A stretch of 64,000 nucleotides of DNA, taken from assembly GCA_000435835.1 (NCBI GenBank), contig FR883427.1, positions 1 to 64,000 on the forward strand. Reading direction: 5' to 3'. Positions within the stretch are counted from its first letter, which is position 1. Every line of letters begins with the position of its first letter. The notes below the pieces were generated by a model. That model searched no databases and was not told the DNA's origin. It was given only the letters and a program-made list of their open reading frames with translations. This DNA comes from Clostridium sp. CAG:221. Lineage in GTDB: Bacteria; Bacillota; Clostridia; Clostridiales; Clostridiaceae. This document shows positions 1 through 8,765 of the stretch, piece by piece. Position numbers and translations under genes: made by a program.

Positions 1-37
1 AAAATATATAAAAAAATATATTTTAATTTGAAAAAGG

Positions 38-70
38 GGAGTAGTAAGTTTTAGCTACTCCTATTTTTAT
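38..70 (+). terminator. Rho-independent terminator of an upstream gene
   Basis: A GGAGTAG/CTACTCC stem (38-44 with 55-61) is followed by TATTTTTATT. It probably ends a gene lying before the window. Confidence 0.6.
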
Positions 71-72
71 TG

Positions 73-323
73 CTATTATAAGAATAAAATGAAATTGGCA
101 ATTTATAGACAAAAATTAGGTATTAATAAGTAATTTATAGAATATATCTATAAATAATGTGGTTAATATCAATTGGAATAGTGATGAAAGGTACAATATA
201 ATAAATATAACGTTAAATAATTAACGTGATTAAAATAACAATTATTTTAATGAAGAAATTAATGATTTAGCAATATTTATAAACAAAGATAATGATAAAT
301 AAATTTATAGTTAGGAGATATAT
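73..323. other. AT-rich intergenic region with two palindromes
   Basis: No convincing gene is present. Two inverted repeats stand out: ACGTTAA/TTAACGT (210-216 with 221-227) and a perfect 10-bp ATTAAAATAA repeat with a 3-nt loop (229-251). Both lie just upstream of the enoate reductase and could be an operator or leader hairpins. Short coding-like stretches suggest possible gene debris, but this is not supportable as a gene. Confidence 0.35.
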
Positions 324-2327
324 ATGAATAATTACAAAAACCTTTTAAGTCCTATAACGATTAAACATATGACAGTAAGAAATAGAGTAGCAATGCCTCC
401 TATGGGAACAAATTACGGTGGAGCTATGGGAGATTTTACTGATGAGCATATAACATATTATGAAAAAAGAGCAGAAGGTGGAACAGGTCTTATTATAGTT
501 GAAAATGCTTGTGTAGACTTTCCTTTAGGATCAAATGGTACAACTCAAATAAGATTAGATCATGATAGATATATTCCAAATTTATTTAAATTAACAGAAA
601 GGTTACATAGACAGGGTGCGTCTGTAGCTATTCAAATTAATCATTCAGGTGCTTCAGCAGTTCCAGGTAGAATAGAGGGAAATACTCCAGTATCATCTTC
701 TAATATACCATCAAAAACTGGAGGGGCAGTGCCAAGACCTTTAGAAATAGAAGAAATACATGCAATAGTACATAAATATGCAGAAGCTGCTAAGAGAGCT
801 CAAATTGCAGGTTTTGATGCTGTTGAAATTCATGGTGGACATTCATATTTACTATGTCAATTCTTATCACCTGTGTATAATAAAAGAACTGATGAATTTG
901 GTGGAAGTGTTGAAAATAGAACTAGATTTGCAAGATTAGTTTTAAAAGCTGTAAGAGAAGCTGTAGGACCAATGTTTCCAATAAGTTTTAGATTTAGTGC
1001 GGAAGAGTTAGTTGAAGGTGGAAATACATTAGAAGATTCTTTAGAAATGCTAGAATATTTACAAGAAGATGCAGATATTTTAAATGTATCAGCAGCTTTA
1101 AATGATTCACTTCAATATCAAATAGATGCTAACTATTTAGAAGATGGATGGCGTTCATACATGGCTAAGGCTGTAAAAGAAAAGTATCCAGAAAAAGTAG
1201 TTATAACATCAGGAAATATAAGAAATCCTAAGATTGCTGAAAGAATAATTGAAGAAGGACATGCAGATATGGTGGCTATAGGACGTGGACTTATAGCAGA
1301 ACCACAATGGGTTAATAAGGTTAAAAGTGGAAGAGAAGATGAATTAAGAAAATGTATATCTTGTAATATTGCTTGTTCAGGACATAGAATTGGATTAAAT
1401 AGACCTGTAAGATGTACAGTTAATCCAAGTGTAATATTTGGAGATACTCATAAAGAATTAAAAGTAAACAAGGCTACTAATGTGGTAGTTATAGGTGGAG
1501 GAACAGCTGGACTTGAAGCAGCTTGTACTGCTGCAGAAGTAGGATGTACTACATTCTTATTTGAAGCTAAGCCATACTTAGGAGGATTAGCAAGAGAAAT
1601 AGCAAAACTTCCAGCTAAAGATAGAATAAATGATTTCCCAGATTATTTAATAAACAGAGCTAAAAAATTAAAGAATTTATATATATTTACTAATACTACT
1701 GCAACGATAGAAGCAATAGAAAATTTAAAACCAGATGTAGTGGTAAATGCTACAGGTTCAAACCCTCTATTACCTCCAATTACTGGATTACACAACGTAG
1801 TTGATAAAGAAAATGAAAAAGTAATGTCTATCTTTGGATTTATAAAAAATATTAAAGAATTCGAAGCAATGAAATTAGAAGGTAAGAAGATTGGTGTAAT
1901 TGGTGGAGGAGCTGTTGGGCTTGATGTTGTTGAATATTTTGCTAATAAAGGTGCTCGTGTAACAATTGTTGAAAGAATGCCAGCAGTAGGAAATGGATTA
2001 GATTTTATAAGTAAGATAGATTTCTTATCTATGTTAAAGAAAAAAGAAGTTGACGTAAGAGTTGACACTTCATTATTAGAAGTTAAGCCAAATAGTTTTA
2101 TTATTAATAAAGATGGTGTAGATGAGGAATTAGAATTTGATTTTGGATTTGTATGTTTAGGAATGAGAGCTTATTCACCATTAATGAATGAATTAGAAGA
2201 AAAATTTGCTTCTAATGAAGTAGAAGTTGTTAATATTGGTGATAGTGTAAGAGCTAGAAGAATTATTGAAGGTGTTGATGAAGGTAGAAATATAACAGAT
2301 ACACTAAAGAGAATAGGAAGATTATAA
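324..2327 (+). CDS. 2-enoate reductase family flavoprotein (old yellow enzyme + 4Fe-4S + FAD/NAD domains)
   Basis: This 667-residue protein has an N-terminal FMN TIM barrel (about 1-340), four cysteines for a 4Fe-4S cluster (C344, C347, C351, C364), then two dinucleotide-binding folds (VIGGGTAGLE near 390 and VIGGGAVGLD near 525). The length and domain order match clostridial 2-enoate reductases and FldZ-type aryl-acrylate reductases, which reduce alpha,beta-unsaturated acids with NADH in Stickland metabolism. 2,4-dienoyl-CoA reductase and bile-acid BaiCD/BaiH enzymes share the architecture, so the substrate is not settled. ATG follows TTAGGAGA. A LysR gene follows on the same strand, and aromatic amino acid genes lie nearby, which fits an aryl-acrylate substrate by inference. 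Confidence 0.85.
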   Translation: MNNYKNLLSPITIKHMTVRNRVAMPPMGTNYGGAMGDFTDEHITYYEKRAEGGTGLIIVENACVDFPLGSNGTTQIRLDHDRYIPNLFKLTERLHRQGASVAIQINHSGASAVPGRIEGNTPVSSSNIPSKTGGAVPRPLEIEEIHAIVHKYAEAAKRAQIAGFDAVEIHGGHSYLLCQFLSPVYNKRTDEFGGSVENRTRFARLVLKAVREAVGPMFPISFRFSAEELVEGGNTLEDSLEMLEYLQEDADILNVSAALNDSLQYQIDANYLEDGWRSYMAKAVKEKYPEKVVITSGNIRNPKIAERIIEEGHADMVAIGRGLIAEPQWVNKVKSGREDELRKCISCNIACSGHRIGLNRPVRCTVNPSVIFGDTHKELKVNKATNVVVIGGGTAGLEAACTAAEVGCTTFLFEAKPYLGGLAREIAKLPAKDRINDFPDYLINRAKKLKNLYIFTNTTATIEAIENLKPDVVVNATGSNPLLPPITGLHNVVDKENEKVMSIFGFIKNIKEFEAMKLEGKKIGVIGGGAVGLDVVEYFANKGARVTIVERMPAVGNGLDFISKIDFLSMLKKKEVDVRVDTSLLEVKPNSFIINKDGVDEELEFDFGFVCLGMRAYSPLMNELEEKFASNEVEVVNIGDSVRARRIIEGVDEGRNITDTLKRIGRL

Positions 2328-2338
2328 GATATAGTTAT

Positions 2339-2378
2339 AAGCTGATGTAAAATTAATATTTTACATTGGCTTATTTTT
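2339..2378 (+). terminator. Rho-independent terminator
   Basis: A 15-bp stem (2339-2353 with 2358-2372, two G-U pairs, TAAT loop) is followed by ATTTTTATT. It separates the reductase from the LysR gene. Confidence 0.8.
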
Positions 2379-2460
2379 ATTAATATATATAATGGATTAA
2401 AAAGTGCTATAATTTCAGATATAATAAATATTTATTTATATTTTATAGGTGGAGAAAAAG

Positions 2461-3357
2461 ATGAATTTAAATTATTTAAGATATTTTAGAGTATTAGCCA
2501 AAATGGAGCATTATACTAAAGCTGCAGAAGAGCTAGCAATAACTCAACCCAGTTTAAGTCATGCAATGTCAACTTTAGAAAAGGAACTTGGCACATATCT
2601 TTTTGAAAAAGATGGAAGGAATATTAAACTTACTAAATATGGAAAAATATATTATGAATATGTAGAGAAAGCATTAGGAGAATTAGAAGAAGGCGAAAAA
2701 AGAATTAAAGAGCTAATAGGTATAGGAACTGGTAGCGTAGAATTGGGATATATATTTACTTTAGGACCTGAATTTGTACCTAAGTTGGTAAATGGCTTTA
2801 TAAATGAAGAAGGGAATTCAAAAGTTAAATTTACTTTTGGACAAGGAACTACATCCTGTTTATTAAAGGATTTAAAAAGTGAAAAATATGATATAGTATT
2901 TTCATCTATAGCTAAAGATGAAGAAGAAATAGAGTTTGCACCTATAATGGAAGAGGAGTTAGTAGTGATAGTAGATAAAGATCATGTTTTGGCCAGTAAG
3001 AGTTCGGTAGATTTAGCAGAGATAAGTGAATATCCATTTATTGCTTTTGGTAATAAAAGTGGAATAAGACAGATAATCGATGGATTATTTAAAGCTGTTG
3101 ATAATAAGCCTAATATCATTTGTGAAGTGGAAGAAAATAATGCCATTGCTGGATTGGTGGAAGTTAAATATGGTATATCAATAGTTCCTAAAATTACAGC
3201 ACTAAAATACTTTAATGTGAAGATATTGCCAATATCTAATCCACAGCATAAAAGGTATATTTATATGGCTACTTTAAAAAATAAATATCAAAGTCCAACA
3301 ATGAAGATGTTTAAAAAGTATGTTGAAGAATTTTGTAGAAAAAATAGCCTTGGATAA
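2461..3357 (+). CDS. LysR-family transcriptional regulator
   Basis: The N-terminal winged helix-turn-helix (about residues 1-60, with YTKAAEELAITQPSLSHAM) is followed by a substrate-binding domain ending in KNKYQSPTMKMFKKYVEEF. The length of 298 residues is usual for the family. An in-frame GTG at 2449 lies inside the GGTGGAG ribosome binding site, so ATG 2461 is the better start. The gene lies between the enoate reductase and the aro/tyr genes and may control either. A frameshifted copy of its C-terminal third lies at 5731-5977, so the gene was once duplicated. The effector is unknown. Confidence 0.85.
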   Translation: MNLNYLRYFRVLAKMEHYTKAAEELAITQPSLSHAMSTLEKELGTYLFEKDGRNIKLTKYGKIYYEYVEKALGELEEGEKRIKELIGIGTGSVELGYIFTLGPEFVPKLVNGFINEEGNSKVKFTFGQGTTSCLLKDLKSEKYDIVFSSIAKDEEEIEFAPIMEEELVVIVDKDHVLASKSSVDLAEISEYPFIAFGNKSGIRQIIDGLFKAVDNKPNIICEVEENNAIAGLVEVKYGISIVPKITALKYFNVKILPISNPQHKRYIYMATLKNKYQSPTMKMFKKYVEEFCRKNSLG

Positions 3358-3373
3358 AAATATAACTTAAAAA

Positions 3374-3475
3374 AAATTCCTATGCTAAAAAATACATTAT
3401 ATTATGGGAAAATAGGGATTTACTAATGTGAAAATATATAATTAGCATATTTTTTATGCTAAAATATATACAATA
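3374..3475 (+). promoter_or_regulatory. Leader with mutually exclusive hairpins upstream of aroF
   Basis: TATGCTAA at 3381-3388 and at 3455-3462 can each pair with TTAGCATA at 3442-3449. The second pairing is a perfect 8-bp stem with a T5 loop. A 10-bp AAATTCCTAT/ATAGGGATTT pairing (3374-3383 with 3412-3421) would terminate lysR or compete with the first pairing. The layout suggests attenuation or an operator, but the transcription start is unknown. Confidence 0.4.
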
Positions 3476-3549
3476 ATGGGAGAAGAATTTTAGTATGAGA
3501 CGAAAAATTTAACTGAAATTATAAAATAGATGTAGTTGGAGGTAAGTAT

Positions 3550-4566
3550 ATGATCGTAGTAATGAAGCCTACAGTAAGAGAAGATACTATTAATTTTGTA
3601 AAAAGTAATTTAGAGAAATATGGCGTAGAAGTCAATGTATCTAAGGGAGGTACATATTGTATTTTAGGATTAGTAGGAGATTCTTCTAAAATAGATTCAG
3701 ATAAGATTTTAACTTTTGAAGGCGTAGAAAAAGTATTAAAAGTACAAGATCCATTTAAAAAGGCTAATAGATTATTTAAGCCTGATGACAGTATAATAAA
3801 TGTAAATGGCACTTTAATTGGTGGAGGAAATCTTGGCGTAATGGCAGGACCTTGTTCTGTGGAAAGTGAAGAACAAATTGTAGAAGTAGCTAGAGCAGTT
3901 AAGAATTCAGGTGCCAATTTCTTAAGAGGGGGAGCTTTTAAGCCAAGAACATCACCTTATAGTTTCCAAGGTCTTGAACTTGAAGGATTAAGGCTTTTAG
4001 AAATTGCTAAGAAGGAAACAGGATTAAATATAGTAACAGAAATAATGTCTACAGATTATATTGATGAATTTGTTGACAGAGTTGATGTAATTCAAGTTGG
4101 TGCAAGAAATATGCAAAACTTTGATTTATTAAAACAATTAGGTAAGACTAATAAGCCAATACTTCTTAAGAGAGGGATTGCAGCAACTATTGAAGAATGG
4201 CTAATGTCTGCAGAATATATCATGGCTGGTGGAAATGAAAATGTAATTCTTTGTGAAAGAGGAATAAGAACTTATGAAAATTACACAAGAAATACATTAG
4301 ATTTAAGTGCAATTCCAGTGGTAAAAAGATTATCACATTTACCTATAATAGTGGATCCAAGCCACGCAGCAGGATACTGGTATCTAGTAGAACCATTAGC
4401 AAAAGCTGCCATAGCTGTTGGAGCTGATGGACTTATGATAGAAGTTCATAACAATCCTCAATGTGCATTAAGTGATGGACAACAATCAATTAAGCCAGCT
4501 GCTTTTGATGAGCTTATGAAGAAGGTAAAAGTAATAGCTGAAATGGAAGGGAAAAAACTTAGATAA
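3550..4566 (+). CDS. aroF: 3-deoxy-7-phosphoheptulonate (DAHP) synthase
   Basis: This enzyme condenses phosphoenolpyruvate and erythrose-4-phosphate, the first step of aromatic amino acid synthesis. The 338 residues contain an N-terminal ferredoxin-like segment (about 1-70) and a DAHP synthase barrel with GPCSVES, the RGGAFKPRTSPYSFQG motif, LKRG and DPSHAAGY. It is the Thermotoga-type class I-beta form, in which the N-terminal domain mediates tyrosine or phenylalanine feedback. ATG 3550 follows TTGGAGG with 7-nt spacing. The prephenate dehydrogenase gene lies 34 bp downstream and is probably co-transcribed. Confidence 0.93.
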   Translation: MIVVMKPTVREDTINFVKSNLEKYGVEVNVSKGGTYCILGLVGDSSKIDSDKILTFEGVEKVLKVQDPFKKANRLFKPDDSIINVNGTLIGGGNLGVMAGPCSVESEEQIVEVARAVKNSGANFLRGGAFKPRTSPYSFQGLELEGLRLLEIAKKETGLNIVTEIMSTDYIDEFVDRVDVIQVGARNMQNFDLLKQLGKTNKPILLKRGIAATIEEWLMSAEYIMAGGNENVILCERGIRTYENYTRNTLDLSAIPVVKRLSHLPIIVDPSHAAGYWYLVEPLAKAAIAVGADGLMIEVHNNPQCALSDGQQSIKPAAFDELMKKVKVIAEMEGKKLR

Positions 4567-4600
4567 TTCATAATTAAAATAAGAGTTGGGGAGAGAGTTT

Positions 4601-5434
4601 ATGAAAATAGTAATAGTGGGGCTAGGGGTTATTGGTGGTAGCTATGCCATGGCATTAAAAAATGCTGGATATGAAGATGTTTATGGTATAGATACTAATA
4701 CTGAAACATTAAGAAAAGCTAAAGAAATGGGTATAATTAAAGAAGGGTATGTTGAAGGAAAAGAAGTAATTAGGGAAGCTGATATAATTATTTTAGGAAT
4801 ATATCCCAATTTAATTAAAAGCTTTATAGAAAATAATAAGCATAACTTTAAAGATGGAGCTATAATAAATGATGTTACAGGAATTAAGGAATTGTTTATT
4901 GATGAAGTATTAAGTATATTGCCAGAAAATATTGATTTTGTATTTGGTCATCCAATGGCTGGAAGAGAGAAAAAAGGTATAGAATATGCTAGTGATGAGG
5001 TTTTTAAAGGAGCTAATTATTTAATTACCATCACTGAAAAGAATAAAGAAGCTAATATTGAGATAATAAAGAATATTGTTTATGATTTGGGATTTAGTCA
5101 TATTAAAATAATAACGCCTAAGTATCATGATGAAATGATAGGTTTTACAAGTCAACTTCCTCATGCATTGGCTGTTGCACTTATTAATAGTGATGAAGAG
5201 GGAAGAGATACAGGAAGTTTTATAGGTGATAGTTATAGAGATTTAACTAGAATTGCCAATATAAATGAAAGTCTTTGGAGTCAATTGTTTTTAGGAAACA
5301 AGAAAAACTTATTAAAGTCCATGAAAGCTTTTGAAAATGAATTTAATAAAATACTTAAATGTATTGAAGATGAAGATAAGGAAGGCTTAGAAGAGCTTTT
5401 TATAAAATCATCAAAAAGAAGAGAGAAGCTTTAA
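4601..5434 (+). CDS. tyrA: Prephenate dehydrogenase (tyrosine biosynthesis)
   Basis: This enzyme oxidatively decarboxylates prephenate to 4-hydroxyphenylpyruvate using NAD(P). It has an N-terminal Rossmann motif (IVGLGVIGGSYA), GHPMAGREKKGIEYA around residue 125, and an all-alpha dimerisation domain. There is no C-terminal ACT domain at 277 residues. A TTG at 4586 lies before the GGGGAGAGAG ribosome binding site, so ATG 4601 was chosen. It follows aroF closely, so the pair looks like a minimal tyrosine operon, with no other shikimate genes adjacent. Confidence 0.9.
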   Translation: MKIVIVGLGVIGGSYAMALKNAGYEDVYGIDTNTETLRKAKEMGIIKEGYVEGKEVIREADIIILGIYPNLIKSFIENNKHNFKDGAIINDVTGIKELFIDEVLSILPENIDFVFGHPMAGREKKGIEYASDEVFKGANYLITITEKNKEANIEIIKNIVYDLGFSHIKIITPKYHDEMIGFTSQLPHALAVALINSDEEGRDTGSFIGDSYRDLTRIANINESLWSQLFLGNKKNLLKSMKAFENEFNKILKCIEDEDKEGLEELFIKSSKRREKL

Positions 5435-5647
5435 ATGGCAGATGAAAAAGGCATTTCTATAAGTGAGTTTATATGTTCATCATGTGAGGATATTGCTAAG
5501 AAAAAAATAGAAAAAGATATTCAAAAAGAAAAAATTGAGGCTAGAATTAATAATACTGAAATGAAATTACAACAATTAAAAAAGAAACTTAATGCAAAAA
5601 GATGTATAAGAAGTGGTTTTCGTCAGTTTGTTTTAAGATTTAGATGA
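5435..5647 (+). CDS. Small Lys-rich protein, ribbon-helix-helix-like fragment
   Basis: The ATG directly abuts the tyrA stop codon (TAAATG), with only a weak GAGAG as ribosome binding site. The 70-residue product begins MADEKGISISEFI, which resembles the first helix and turn of RelB/DUF1778-type ribbon-helix-helix antitoxins but lacks the preceding beta strand. A lysine/glutamate-rich helix and a basic tail (RFRQFVLRFR-like) follow. No toxin gene is beside it. It may be a truncated antitoxin remnant or a small basic protein of unknown role. Confidence 0.4.
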   Translation: MADEKGISISEFICSSCEDIAKKKIEKDIQKEKIEARINNTEMKLQQLKKKLNAKRCIRSGFRQFVLRFR

Positions 5648-5730
5648 AAATGCCATAGGAATAATTATCCTATTATAAAATAAATAATAAATATAATGTA
5701 TGTTATAATAAATATTAAGAAGTAAATATA

Positions 5731-5977
5731 GAGCCAAATATAGTTTGTGAAGTGGAAGAAAATAATGCAGTGGCAGGGCTAGTAGAAATAGATTATGGAA
5801 TAGCAGTGGTTCCTAAAATATCATCACTTAAGCATTTTAATGTTAAAGTTTTACCTATTAATAATCCTTCACATGAAAGATATATATATGGCAACTATAA
5901 AAAATAAATATCAAACACCATCGGTAACATTATTTAAGAAATTTGTTTTAGATAATAGTAGTGAAATTTCACAGTAA
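5731..5977 (+). pseudogene. Remnant of a second LysR regulator gene (C-terminal third, frameshifted)
   Basis: Translation from 5731 gives EPNIVCEVEENNAVAGLVE and continues to ERYIY, closely matching the C-terminal part of the intact LysR at 2461-3357. The frame then breaks in a TA repeat at about 5880-5889, and a second frame from ATG 5888 resumes with MATIKNKYQTPS and ends at TAA 5975-5977. Loss of one TA pair explains the shift. The N-terminal two thirds, including the DNA-binding domain, are missing. Confidence 0.85.
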
Positions 5978-6013
5978 AACCAACTCAGATTAGTCTTAGT
6001 TGGTTTTATTTTT
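5976..6013 (+). terminator. Rho-independent terminator
   Basis: The stem AAAACCAACT/AGTTGGTTTT (5976-5985 with 5998-6007) is followed by ATTTTTG. It directly overlaps the stop of the LysR remnant. Confidence 0.75.
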
Positions 6014-6083
6014 GTGCAAAAAATAGCAAATATTATAATGTATTGTAAAGTGGATGTGCAGTTAGGAATTAGTATTATAATGA

Positions 6084-6113
6084 TAACCCCATAACTAGTT
6101 TGTTGTGGGGTTA
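6084..6113. repeat. Inverted repeat between convergent genes
   Basis: TAACCCCA (6084-6091) and TGGGGTTA (6106-6113) form an 8-bp stem downstream of the lacI-type gene on the minus strand. It is a possible terminator, but no strong T-tract follows in either direction. Confidence 0.4.
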
Positions 6114-6171
6114 AAATCAAACTTATTGTTTAACAGAGCCAAATAATAAAAACTAATATTCATTGGAAAAT

Positions 6172-7191
6172 TTAATACTTACTTGTAGTATCTCTAACTA
6201 TTAATTCAGTTGGTACAACAATATGCTCAATAGGTGCAATTTTATTATTTTTTTTAAGGTTTATTTGTCTTAATAGAGACTTTATAGCATAGTCAGATAT
6301 TTTATCAATATTTTGACCTATTGTTGTTATAGGAATTATTGCTTCAGTAGAAATTGGAGAATTATCAAAGCCTATTAGTTCATATTCGTCTGGTATACTT
6401 TTTTTATTTCTTATAAGAATATTTAGAAATATATTTGCATGTGTATCATTACTTAGAAATACTCCTTTTTTTACATAAGGATAATTTTTATCAATATCTA
6501 AATAAATTTGATAAAGAGAATTATAGCTTTCCTCAAAAGAACTTTTAATGTCTGACATATAAATTTTAAAAGCTTGATTATTCCTTTCGCAAGTTTCTTT
6601 AAATGCTTCAATACGCTTGTAAGCAGGAGTATTGTCATTTATTTTTCCATTAATATGTATTAATATATCACATTTATTCTTAATTAGTAATTTACTTGCT
6701 TTTTCAGCACCAGAATAATTATCACTATTTACACTTGATATATAATTGTCTTCACGTTCTATGGCTACAATTGGAATATTAAATTCTTTTAATTGATGTG
6801 AACTTATAGAATGACTTAATATGATGAGTCCCTCAATTTTATAAGCCATTAGTTCCTTTATATATTTTATTTCTTCATTTGGATCAGAATTTCCTAAGAA
6901 TACTAAAAATTTATAATTATATTTACTATAGGTATCTATTATATTATTTAATATTTGAGAATAATAGTGAAGAAATAAGTTAGGGATTATAATTCCTATA
7001 ATTTCAGTTTTACCATTTGCTAAACTTCTGGCAACTTTATTTTCAGTATAATTTAATTCTGATAATGCTTTTTCAATTTTTTGTATTGAAGCTTGAGTCA
7101 AAGTTTCTGGAGAATTAAAATATCTTGATATTGTTGTTTTAGAAAAATTTGTATATTTAGCTATATCACTAAAAGTGATGTTTTTTTTCAT
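6172..7191 (-). CDS. LacI-family transcriptional regulator of the adjacent sugar operon
   Basis: The 339-residue protein starts with a LacI helix-turn-helix (TFSDIAKYTNFSKTTISRYF, about residues 4-24) and a hinge helix region (YTENKVARSLANGK). A periplasmic-binding-protein-like effector domain follows (EIIGIIIPN onward; LIGFDNSPIS near 280). GGAGGT precedes the ATG. It is divergent from the sucrose/fructo-oligosaccharide operon, whose promoter carries a perfect LacI-type palindrome. It is therefore the likely repressor, relieved by sucrose, fructose or a phosphorylated product. Confidence 0.88.
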   Translation of the reverse strand: MKKNITFSDIAKYTNFSKTTISRYFNSPETLTQASIQKIEKALSELNYTENKVARSLANGKTEIIGIIIPNLFLHYYSQILNNIIDTYSKYNYKFLVFLGNSDPNEEIKYIKELMAYKIEGLIILSHSISSHQLKEFNIPIVAIEREDNYISSVNSDNYSGAEKASKLLIKNKCDILIHINGKINDNTPAYKRIEAFKETCERNNQAFKIYMSDIKSSFEESYNSLYQIYLDIDKNYPYVKKGVFLSNDTHANIFLNILIRNKKSIPDEYELIGFDNSPISTEAIIPITTIGQNIDKISDYAIKSLLRQINLKKNNKIAPIEHIVVPTELIVRDTTSKY

Positions 7192-7341
7192 GTATTTACC
7201 TCCTATTTCAATAATCCTTATATTAAGTTTATAAATACAAGGTTTAAAATATGTATTAAAGCTATGTAAAGCAAAAGAATATTAAAATTAATGAAATTAT
7301 ACCATTAAATATTAATTTTATCAAAAAATGTTAAAAACATA

Positions 7342-7370
7342 TTGATTTGTAAATGTTTTCCTGATATACT
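7342..7370 (+). promoter_or_regulatory. Sigma-A promoter of the sugar operon
   Basis: TTGATT (7342-7347) and TATACT (7365-7370) are separated by 17 bp, upstream of the solute-binding protein gene. Confidence 0.75.
7347..7361 (+). promoter_or_regulatory. CcpA cre-like site inside the promoter spacer
   Basis: TTGTAAATGTTTTCC matches the cre consensus WTGWAARCGYTWWCW at 13 of 15 positions and lies between the -35 and -10 boxes, where binding would block RNA polymerase. Confidence 0.5.
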
Positions 7371-7379
7371 TTGATTAGG

Positions 7380-7391
7380 GTAACCGGTTAC
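7380..7391 (+). promoter_or_regulatory. LacI-family operator
   Basis: GTAACCGGTTAC is a perfect 12-bp palindrome with the central CG typical of LacI-family operators. It lies about 10 bp after the -10 box, over the expected transcription start. Confidence 0.75.
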
Positions 7392-7424
7392 ATTATCGGT
7401 AATTTAAAATGGGAGGAATGAATA

Positions 7425-8744
7425 GTGAAGAAATTTTATGGTTTTATTTTACTAATATTTTGTTTTAATCTTTTTGGATGTTCTTTTAGAAATGCAGAAG
7501 TATCTAATAAAAATATTCAAGGATACGACAAAGGCGAGGAGCTTATAACAATGTGGGTTCATGTTATAGAAGAAACTCCAGAAGGACAAGCTTATAAAAA
7601 TTCAGTAGAAAGGTTTAATAAAGAATACAATGGTAAGTATTGTTTAAGTGTTGAATTTGTACCTCGTAACGAAAGTGGAGGAGGATATACTGATAAAATA
7701 AATTCATCAGTAATTTCTGGAGGACTTCCAGACATAATAACTGTTGATGGTCCAAATGTATCAGCTTATGTTGCAAACAACATAATTCAGCCTTTAGTAG
7801 GTATAACTGATGATGAAAAGGCTAAATATTTACCGTCAGTAATAGAGCAGGGAACAATAAACAATAAATTATATGCATTAGGTCTAATGGAATCTAGTAC
7901 GTTATTTTTTTATAACAAAGATATATTAAACGAAGTAGGAATACAAGTACCATCATTTGATAATCCATGGACTTGGGATGAATTAAACAAGGTCTGCGAA
8001 AAAGTTAAGAACTATTTAGATGAAAAAAATGGATATCCAATAGATATGTCATTCCCAGCAGGGGAAACAACTATTTATTTTTATGCACCATTTATATGGT
8101 CAAATGGTGGAGATTTTGTAAGCTCTGATGGTTTAAAGGTTAATGGAGTATTTAATTCTGAAAAGAATGTAGAAACTATTAGTTATTTTAAAGAAATTAC
8201 AGACAAAGGATATATACCTAAATATACAATAAGTGATTTATTTGAAAAGGGAAGAGCTGCATTTAAATTTGATGGAGCATGGGCTATTACAAATATAAGA
8301 AATAACTATCCAGATTTTAATTTAGGAATAGCACCATATCCAGTGGGAAATGATTGGAATGGAGAAAAGTATACACCAACAGGAGGATGGGCTTTTGCAA
8401 CAACTACATCTTGTAAAAACCCTGAGGCTGCAAAAGAAGCAATCAAGGTTTTAACTAATGCAGAAAGTGGCATAGATATGTATAACTTAACAGGTAATTT
8501 ACCATCTACATTTGAAGCTTATGAAAATATTGATGCATTTAAAACTGATGAATTATTTAAAACAGCATATTATCAGCTTGTTAACTATGGTCATCCAAGA
8601 CCAAAATCACCAGCCTATCCTCAGATAAGTACATCATATCAGCAGGCTATTGAAGGTGTACTATTAAATGATGAAACACCAGAAGAATCGTTATATAAAA
8701 CAATGAGAAGAATAGAAGATAAGTTAATACGTTATCAAGATTAA
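7425..8744 (+). CDS. Sugar ABC transporter substrate-binding lipoprotein
   Basis: This is an extracellular solute-binding protein of the MalE/MsmE type, 439 residues, with a lipoprotein signal peptide ending LFGC (C19) that anchors it to the outer face of the membrane. The start is GTG 7425 after GGGAGGA. Features include FYNKDILNEVG, WTWDELNK and FKFDGAWAI, usual for oligosaccharide binders. It is first in the operon with two permeases, an ATPase, a GH32 fructosidase and fructokinase, so sucrose or short fructo-oligosaccharides are the likely ligands, as in lactobacillal MsmEFGK-BfrA systems. Confidence 0.88.
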   Translation: MKKFYGFILLIFCFNLFGCSFRNAEVSNKNIQGYDKGEELITMWVHVIEETPEGQAYKNSVERFNKEYNGKYCLSVEFVPRNESGGGYTDKINSSVISGGLPDIITVDGPNVSAYVANNIIQPLVGITDDEKAKYLPSVIEQGTINNKLYALGLMESSTLFFYNKDILNEVGIQVPSFDNPWTWDELNKVCEKVKNYLDEKNGYPIDMSFPAGETTIYFYAPFIWSNGGDFVSSDGLKVNGVFNSEKNVETISYFKEITDKGYIPKYTISDLFEKGRAAFKFDGAWAITNIRNNYPDFNLGIAPYPVGNDWNGEKYTPTGGWAFATTTSCKNPEAAKEAIKVLTNAESGIDMYNLTGNLPSTFEAYENIDAFKTDELFKTAYYQLVNYGHPRPKSPAYPQISTSYQQAIEGVLLNDETPEESLYKTMRRIEDKLIRYQD

Positions 8745-8765
8745 TATAATTGGAGGTGGAAAGTA

